Shown piece after piece: positions 9,475-15,000 of a DNA stretch of 15,000 nt. Numbering within the stretch: the stretch's first letter is position 1; each line of letters starts with the position of its first letter. The position numbers and the translations under genes are program-made. Location: positions 1 to 15,000 of the forward strand of contig PDHQ01000586.1 in assembly GCA_003339415.1 (NCBI GenBank), written 5' to 3'. The DNA comes from Ophiocordyceps camponoti-saundersi (nom. inval.) (taxonomy: Eukaryota > Ascomycota > Sordariomycetes > Hypocreales > Ophiocordycipitaceae). The notes below the pieces were generated by a model, which did not search any database, was not told the DNA's origin, and saw only the letters and a program-made list of their open reading frames with translations.

Positions 9475-9913
9475 CAGGGTTTAAAATTAGTCAGTCACTA
9501 CTTTTTTTTAGTCGCAAAAAAGTCACTACTATTTTTAAAGTTAAAAATCTATAGTAAGAGTAAGTAAGTAGTATAAATAACTATAAAATAGAGTAAACTC
9601 TTCGCTAAATAGCTATAAGCTTTTTTTCTTTTAATTATTTTTTCTTAATTAGTAAGGAATTTTTTAAGAAAAAAAGTCACTATTTTTTAGTGACTTTAGT
9701 CACTAAATGACTAATCGCTATTTATAGCCTATATAACTATGATTACTAATATAAAAAAAATACGTACTTATAGAGTGTTTTTTCTAGTATTTTATAGGTA
9801 TTTTTTCTTAATTTATAACCTAGGCCCTAGTTTATAATTAAATAAAGAACTTTATTGAAAATGACTAAAAGTGAATTTCTATGACTTTTTTCACTGACTT
9901 TTTTTAAACCCTG
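9475..9913. mobile_element. hAT-superfamily MITE, 439 bp, not RIP-mutated
   Basis: The ends are inverted: 21 bases at 9475-9495 and 9893-9913 match at 19 positions and begin CAGGGTTTAAAA. The 8-bp duplication TATAAGGG flanks the element exactly. CAGGG-type termini with 8-bp duplications are characteristic of hAT elements. There is room for no transposase, so it is a non-autonomous miniature element that would depend on a hAT transposase elsewhere. Subterminal GTCACTA/TAGTGAC motifs recur (9494, 9522, 9676, 9688 and 9699) and could be transposase-binding sites. About twenty CpA/TpG sites survive inside, in sharp contrast to the DNA around it. It therefore arrived after the surrounding RIP, or was too short or too rare to be targeted. 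Element plus duplication adds 447 bp, a multiple of three. The middle part (about 9540-9670) is itself poor in CpA/TpG. Confidence 0.95.
9675..9695. repeat. Perfect 8-bp hairpin inside the MITE
   Basis: AGTCACTA (9675-9682) and TAGTGACT (9688-9695) pair perfectly around five T. The arms are two of the recurring GTCACTA motifs in inverted orientation. Confidence 0.9.
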
Positions 9914-9921
9914 TATAAGGG
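9914..9921. repeat. Target site duplication, right (TATAAGGG)
   Basis: Identical to the 8 bases at 9467-9474, directly after the CCCTG end of the MITE. Confidence 0.95.
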
Positions 9922-9960
9922 TATAATTAGGATTTTAAATTATACTTTTTTCTTTATAAA

Positions 9961-12420
9961 TATAATAGGGAGGGAGCGGAGATAAGGTTTAACTTATATT
10001 ATATAAAATTTAGTTAGTCTTATAAGAAGTTTAAGGATAATATCTTAGCTATTAAAACTAAAAATATAGAAAAAACCTTACTATTTATCCTTTTTACGCT
10101 AAATAAAAACTTCGCTTTAAAAAAAAAGCGATAAGATATCGTATAAGTTAGGTCCGTTTTAAGTATAGAGAGCGCGTAAAATATCCGCTTAAGCTTTAAT
10201 TTATTATACTTATTTTATAGCGCGCTAAATTACTTAAGCTTTTATAGTAATATTAAGGGCTAGGGGCGAGTTATATAAAATATAGGGGTAAGCGCTAAAA
10301 ACGAGAAATATTAAGATAAGGCTATTTAATTTAACTATATCGTTAATAGCCTTAATAGCTATTTAAAAAATAATTACGTTATTAGTTTTAGTATTAATTT
10401 CCTATTATAGGATATTATATACCCGCTTAAGAGGGGTATATATATATTTAACTTTGCCGATCGCCTAATACGCTTTAACGGGCATTTTTTTATATATAAT
10501 ACTAAGTAGTTTCGCATTTATACGAAACTTTAAAAAGGAAAAGTTAGTCCTAGCGTTATAGGAGATAATATCTAATAAGCTTTAATATATATAAATCTAG
10601 CACTTATATAAGGTATTTTAAGCGTTTACCGCTAATATACTTTATATAAAGGCGGCGGCTTAGAAAAATATAGCTTTATTAATAGCGTATAAAACTAGCT
10701 TACTATTAAGGTAAAAAATATTTATAACTAGTAAATAATTAAAATTATAGTTATTTTTAAAGGAGAATTTAAATTACTAAGGTTTTAAGTTATATAATTA
10801 GTATTAGTAATATAAATATTAGATTAATTTAAAAATAGCGGGGGTTATATTCGAAAAATTAGCTTTTTTTAGGAAGTTATAAAGCTATTATATATAAAAG
10901 TAGCTAAAATATTAGTAAAGCTATCGTAACTCTTATTTTATATAATATAATATAGATTCTTATTTTAAGATATTAAAAAATAAATATTCTTATTTCCTAA
11001 TAATAGGAACTATTATATTATTATATTATACGATAATATTTTTTATATTATTATAGAAAGTATAAAGGCGGTTAATATTTTTAAAATAAAAAAGGAATAG
11101 GGTAGAAATATCGAGAATATAATAGAGGACTTTGCTAAGGGGGTTTCGTACGATAATAATTCTAATTAGCTTAGTAAATTCTAAGGAGCTAAAATAAATT
11201 ATATTCTTAATTAAGGTCTAGTTAATAATTATATAAGGGTATTCTTAAATATAAGCTTTTACTTATAGTTTACTTACGGTTAAGATTTATATAGCTCCTA
11301 TATCTTAAAGCTTACCTTAATATATTATATAATATATATTAGAAAGAAGGAATTATTCCGTAAAAATTATTAGGGCTTTTAGTTAGTAAATATTATTATT
11401 AGTAAGGCGGTATATATAGGCCGCTATAGTAAAAAACAAAACTACGTTTTCGCCGCTAATAATTTCTTTTTTAATATTAGAGTTTTTATTATATAATTAT
11501 AAAAACTAAAAATTTTATTTATTAGAACTTTTATATAATAGGAGGAATACGCTAAATTTTTCCTTTATAAAGGGGTCTTAGCTAGTTTTTTTATAACTAA
11601 TAAGGTATTACTTATATATACGTTAGATATTATCTAACTTATAGTTTATAAACTAATATCTTTCCTTTTTATATACGAAATACTTTTATATTATACGAGG
11701 TTAGAACTAGCGTTATTATAAGGAAAAATATTATATAGGGGGCGATCGTTATTAATAAGAAGTAAAAGAAGATTATCTAAAGTTTATATAATATTTATTA
11801 TAATTAAGGTAGCGTTATTTAATAAAGAACTAGTTAGTAGTTTTATCTATAGCGATAGTAAGAGAGGAACGGAGGCGATTAATAAATATTTCGTATAATA
11901 TATTTTAAAATATTATAGCTAATTTAAGTTTTAGAATACCGCGATAAGCTTATATAATAATAGTAAGAAGTTACTTTTCTTTTTAATAATCGAGTTTAAG
12001 GGCTTATTAAATAAGTCGAAGTTTATTAAGGAGGGTATTAAGTAAATTTATTATAATTTTATCGGGGTTTTCTTATTATACGATATTAAAAGAAAAAGTA
12101 GTTTAATCTATTTAATATAATAAATAGTTCGTATAAGTATTAAAGTATATATCTAAAAAAGTATAAATTTTATCTTATTATTTATTTAATCTAATAAAAT
12201 ATAAATAATAATCTTAAGCTTTATCTAAAAAGATATCTAGAAAAATAGCGTAAAATTAATTTTCTATTATACTAATATAGGAGTAATAGCTAATAAAAAT
12301 CCTAGCCTTATAGATTAGTATATCGTATAGCCGCCCTATATAGTTTTAATCTTTTCGCTAACTTTTAAGGAAAGCGGTAACCTTATTTAAGGAGATTAGT
12401 TTATTTATTACTTTTCGTAT
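9961..12420 (+). pseudogene. Long decayed coding relic, unidentified protein
   Basis: In the frame starting at 9961 I count about 57 stops over 820 codons. In the first nine 60-base blocks this frame has 9 stops, against at least 13 and 27 in the other two + frames. From about 11641 to 11880 it has only one stop, while the alternatives have several per line. All stops are TAA or TAG, compatible with RIP of Gln and Trp codons. This supports one ancestral + strand frame of roughly 800 residues, most likely a transposon protein. I looked for reverse transcriptase YxDD, RNase H, integrase, helicase and DDE signatures and recognised none. Tyr and Ile codons are inflated, as RIP would produce from Cys/His and Val/Met/Thr. 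It lies just right of the MITE and left of a LINE ORF1 relic in the same orientation, but whether it belongs to the same element is unknown. Confidence 0.4.
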
Positions 12421-12421
12421 T

Positions 12422-13140
12422 AGTAATAATATATAAACTTATATAATACCTATTAAAGCTTAATTTATTAGTTCCGGGAAGGTTTAAGTTAAGGTTACTA
12501 AAAGTAGCTATATATTTAAGTTATATAAAGTAGTTAACTCCTATATATAAGTTATATAAAGTAAGGGTTTAGCTAAGATACTTCGTAATAGCTATATTAA
12601 GATATATAAATCTATAACGTTATTACTAAGGGACTTCCTCTAAACCTCGCTACTAGGGAACGTAATAACCTCCTTAGCGAGATAGCATAAGTTAATAAAA
12701 TACCCGTAGCTCGTTTACGAGCGCTTAAGCCCTAGCCCGGATCTACTAAGACGGCGGTTATTATTAGCCTTAAATTACTAGTTAATGCTAATAAACTCTA
12801 CGATAATAAGCTAGCTATTAACGCTTAGATCTTTTATACGGAGCTATTCTCGGACGCGGTCCGCCCCTAGCGATATTATAATTATTATTATTTCGGGCAT
12901 ATCGCTAAAATATATAAATACCCTAAGCTTTATAATAAGTATAGAGCGACCGATTATAAAAATAAGGACGATTACCGTGCTAGAATCGGAGGATACCTAT
13001 TCTATTATATCTCTTATAGCGGGGATTACCTTATATAGTTTAGGCTTTATATAATAAATCGGCTATAAGTACTTATATACTTATCCGATTACTAAGCAAA
13101 CTACTTAGTAAAATCCGCGATAAATTCTTATATAAGCAGA
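12422..13140 (+). pseudogene. Tad-type LINE ORF1 (gag-like, triple zinc knuckle) relic
   Basis: From about 12600 the frame starting at 12601 is nearly open (about six stops, all TAA/TAG). It reads like the nucleic-acid-binding ORF1 of fungal Tad-clade LINEs: a LATRERNNLLSEIA segment at about 12643, NANKL at about 12784, and then three zinc knuckles. Knuckle 1 (C-x2-C-x4-H-x4-C) has codons at 12874, 12883, 12898 and 12913. The three Cys positions are now TAT (Tyr), while the His (CAT) survives and is followed by IAK. Knuckle 2 has positions at 12931, 12940, 12955 and 12973. Knuckle 3 (C-x2-C-SGD-H) is at 13006, 13015 and 13027, followed by a stop where the family has Trp. Each replacement is the TG-to-TA or CA-to-TA change of RIP. 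The N-terminal part continues better in the frame starting at 12422, so a frameshift lies near 12600. No ORF2 (endonuclease/reverse transcriptase) follows, so the copy is incomplete. Confidence 0.72.
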
Positions 13141-13181
13141 AAATATTACTTATATTAGTAAGCTACCTAAATAAGGTATAA

Positions 13182-13398
13182 AATACTAATATTTAAATAT
13201 TTAAGTATTTCGTATATATACTTAATAAAGGTATTTTAATTACCTAAGCGGATTTCCTATTTAGGAAATCTTATACGATATATATTTAATAATACCTTAG
13301 TATCTTATAAGTACTAGGTACTTATATTTATTAAGCTTTAAAGCGTATAAAGAAATATTAAAACTTTAAAGTAACTTTTCTTAATACTTAAGAAAAGT
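13182..13398. repeat. Cluster of four palindromes
   Basis: Four hairpin-forming sequences lie in 217 bases. The first, 13182-13209, has AATACT/AGTATT arms around an AATATTTAAATATT palindrome. The second, 13251-13270, is GATTTCCTA-TT-TAGGAAATC. The third, 13306-13326, is TATAAGTAC-TAG-GTACTTATA. The fourth, 13374-13398, is ACTTTTCTTAA-TAC-TTAAGAAAAGT. The last three stems are perfect (9, 9 and 11 bp) with loops of 2-3 bases. Centres are about 55-70 bases apart. The sequences are unrelated to one another. Confidence 0.85.
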
Positions 13399-13416
13399 AT
13401 ATAGCTTTAATAAGCG

Positions 13417-13446
13417 TAGCCGAGCCTAGCCGAGCCTAGCCGAACT
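13417..13446. repeat. 10-bp tandem repeat, three copies
   Basis: TAGCCGAGCC occurs twice in a row, followed by a third copy ending differently (TAGCCGAACT). It is GC-rich and lies at the left end of the LTR-like block. Confidence 0.92.
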
Positions 13447-13458
13447 ACCCTATACCTA

Positions 13459-13503
13459 ACCGGAGATACCGGAGATACCGGAGTTACCGGAGATACCGGA
13501 GAT
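13459..13503. repeat. 9-bp minisatellite, five copies
   Basis: ACCGGAGAT repeated five times without gaps; only the middle copy differs, by one base (ACCGGAGTT). The near-perfect state suggests recent expansion compared with the decayed surroundings. Confidence 0.95.
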
Positions 13504-13574
13504 AAGCGGACTTAATAATAAGCGTAACGATCGGGAAATTATATAGCGATCGAAAGAGAGATAAGTTTCTACGC

Positions 13575-13657
13575 TTTTATTCGCTACGGAAAAGCGGGGT
13601 AAAAGCGGGGCAGATAAGAAAACGGAATTTTACTCGCTACGAGAAGCGGGGTAAAAG
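13575..13657. repeat. 30-bp direct repeat pair
   Basis: 13575-13605 and 13628-13657 share the pattern TTTTAyTCGCTACG...AAGCGGGGTAAAAG, 53 bases apart. An extra AAGCGGGG lies between them. GC-rich repeats upstream of a TATA box could be activator sites of an LTR promoter. Confidence 0.8.
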
Positions 13658-13668
13658 TAAGTTTTAGT

Positions 13669-13698
13669 TTCTAGAAGCTTCTAGTAGCTTCTATAGAA
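13669..13698. promoter_or_regulatory. Heat-shock-element-like array
   Basis: Three 10-bp units TTCTAGAAGC, TTCTAGTAGC and TTCTATAGAA. The alternating TTC..GAA..TTC at 5-base steps is the consensus layout for heat shock factor binding, with one GAA changed to GTA. It lies about 30 bases upstream of a TATA box. That it drives stress-responsive transcription of a retroelement is inference. Confidence 0.5.
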
Positions 13699-13724
13699 TT
13701 AATAAGCGAAGGAAGGAAAAGGAC

Positions 13725-13780
13725 TATATAAGGAGGCTTTCCCTCCCTCTTTTTCCTTTCCTTTTTCTTCTTCCTTCCTT
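13725..13780 (+). promoter_or_regulatory. TATA box and 44-bp pyrimidine tract, LTR-like promoter
   Basis: TATATAAG at 13725-13732 is followed by an uninterrupted run of 44 pyrimidines (13737-13780). With the upstream repeats and heat-shock-like array, this resembles the promoter part of a fungal LTR. No second copy lies in the window, so LTR limits cannot be set; the rest of such an element would run beyond 15000. Confidence 0.55.
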
Positions 13781-14829
13781 AAGCTTTTAATTCTAGGTCT
13801 CCCTTACCTTAGAATTAGTAATTAATAATAAATATTCTTTTAGCTTACTAATTATCTTTTCTTTTATTAATTATTAATTATCCCTTCCTTTATTAATAAG
13901 CGTAAGAAGTAATACTTAATACTTATTATTCTTATTAATAGAAAAAGCTTCCTATTACCTTAAAAGAGTCTAAAGCAAAAACCCCCCTTCTTACTAACCT
14001 TAGTACTAACCTCGTATAATAAGGCTTAGCTAGAATTAAGGGCTCTATTTAGTAATAAGGTTAGGAGGAAGGAAATACGAACCCTTATCCCTTTTAGTAT
14101 TTATTTACTTATCTTATCTTAGATAAGAAGATAAAGAATAAAAAGGGTAGGGTCCGTAATACGTTAAAAGCTTCCGCTTTCTCTTTTTACCCGATAGAGA
14201 AGCGTAAAAGGTAAGTCTTATCCTCTCCCTTAGTTTACTAACTTTAGTATCCGGACTTCGAAAAATAAGAAAGTAAATCGACTTATAAAAACTACGATTA
14301 AAAAATTAAAAGAAGATATTTTTCGAAGCGGAAATAGCGACTAAAATAAACTTAAAAAGCGCTTCTAAACGAACCTCTTTTTACTTAAAAAGCTCGAAGA
14401 AAAACTAGTTAACTTAAACGAAAGCGAAAAGCTAGTTTTAAGAAGAAAAGAAACGCCTCTTTTAAAGAAAAAAGAGAATCGACTTATAATAAAAAAAAAG
14501 CGACTTTTATAAAGAAACGAATTAAAATTTTAAAAATAAAAATACGCTATATTATGAGTTAATCTAACTAAAACGGCTATACTATATTATATAATATTCG
14601 AATTCGAAAAGAAATACTTAAACTTTAAAGAAAGAAATTTTAGAGAAATATTTACTTAAAGAAATATATATAAAGCGAATTCGAAAAAGAACTTTATAAA
14701 TAATACTTTATAAAATCGAATCTTATTAAAGATAAATTTAATTAAATCGAAATTTTAGAAGAAAATTCTCCCCTCTTTATATAAAGAAAGATACTTTTAT
14801 ATAAAGGAAAAATACCGAAAGAATTTTAA
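13781..14829 (+). other. Purine-rich decayed internal region, frame ambiguous
   Basis: Downstream of the LTR-like promoter the first 150 bases stay pyrimidine- and AT-rich. From about 14240 the + strand becomes strongly purine-rich with AAAGAAA, CGAAAA and TCGA words and would encode basic Lys/Arg/Glu-rich peptides. The frame starting at 13921 can be read to the window end with stops only at TAA/TAG. However, between about 14520 and 14960 the frame starting at 14522 has fewer stops, so neither is established. A rare surviving ATG lies at 14554. It could be a gag relic of the element whose promoter lies at 13725, but no capsid or zinc-knuckle motif was recognised. Confidence 0.35.
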
Positions 14830-15000
14830 TAGCTATATACGCCTTAGCTACTTAAAGAAAGAAACGATTCCTTATAGCTATATACGCCTTAGCTACTTAA
14901 AGAAAGAAACGATTCCTTATAGCTATATATATCTTAGCTATCTAAAGAAATTATAATAAGAGTTATTAATAGCTATTTTACTTAGCTATTAAAGAAAAGA
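14830..15000. repeat. 45-bp tandem repeat, two exact and two diverged copies
   Basis: Unit start TAGCTATATACGCCTTAGCT recurs at 14830 and 14875 with identical 45-base units. A third, diverged unit starts at 14920 and a more degraded one at about 14970, reaching the window end. Forty-five is a multiple of three, so the array could sit in a coding frame (15-residue repeats), and the first two units are stop-free in the frame starting at 14822. The array may continue beyond the window. Confidence 0.88.

Noticed and set aside
10441..10700. Reverse transcriptase or tyrosine recombinase core
   Set aside because: A Phe-Ala-Asp string and other fragments looked tempting, but the order and spacing of known motifs did not fit.
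12511..12565. 31-bp tandem duplication (AAGTTATATAAAG at 12518 and 12549)
   Set aside because: Short and composed of common AT-rich words; likely chance in this composition.
144..15000. CRISPR array
   Set aside because: No regularly spaced identical repeats with unique spacers; the repeats found are tandem or paired direct repeats in a fungal context.
14554..15000. gag ORF starting at the ATG at 14554
   Set aside because: The frame meets stops within a few codons and a neighbouring frame is less interrupted, so the ATG is probably a chance survivor.

Overview
The window reads as a strongly AT-rich, gene-poor block of a filamentous ascomycete (Pezizomycotina) genome degraded by repeat-induced point mutation (RIP). 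CpA and TpG dinucleotides are almost absent while TpA is everywhere and CpG is kept. By eye only about eight ATG triplets remain on each strand in 15 kb, so almost nothing here could be translated. I find no intact protein-coding gene. What remains is transposon relics, repeats, one tRNA-like locus and one young, unmutated DNA transposon. I cannot name the species.

Left part (1-5690): a (TAA)n microsatellite at the window edge, then featureless AT-rich sequence. A dispersed repeat of about 330 bp occurs twice in the same orientation (1349-1678 and 3317-3644); the first copy is far more degraded than the second. Next comes a well-defined short LTR element (3916-5690). It has two 210-bp LTRs that align without gaps (12 differences, 11 of them transitions), a flanking 5-bp duplication GGTAT, and RIP-altered termini.

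Middle (5691-9466): AT-rich sequence with a fold-back, a promoter-like block (TATAAAA followed by a 62-bp pyrimidine-rich tract), a weak lysine-rich coding relic, and a small GC-rich island at about 8400-8640. The island escaped RIP. It holds two related GC-rich hairpins and a minus-strand tRNA-like gene with a perfect acceptor stem, A and B boxes and a Pol III T-run, but with an anticodon arm I cannot fold properly.

Right part (9467-15000): a 439-bp hAT-type MITE with an exact 8-bp target duplication sits unmutated inside the degraded sequence. It is followed by a 2.4-kb relic whose + strand frame is the least interrupted but which I cannot identify. Then comes the gag-like ORF1 of a Tad-type LINE, recognisable from three zinc knuckles in which nearly all Cys codons have become Tyr. 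After it lie a cluster of four palindromes, short GC-rich tandem repeats, and an LTR-like promoter (heat-shock-element-like array, TATA box, 44-bp pyrimidine tract). The window ends in purine-rich sequence with a 45-bp tandem repeat and runs off the right edge.

No functional operon or pathway can be inferred. The coherent picture is a transposon graveyard, silenced by mutation, with a few short or late-arriving sequences that escaped.
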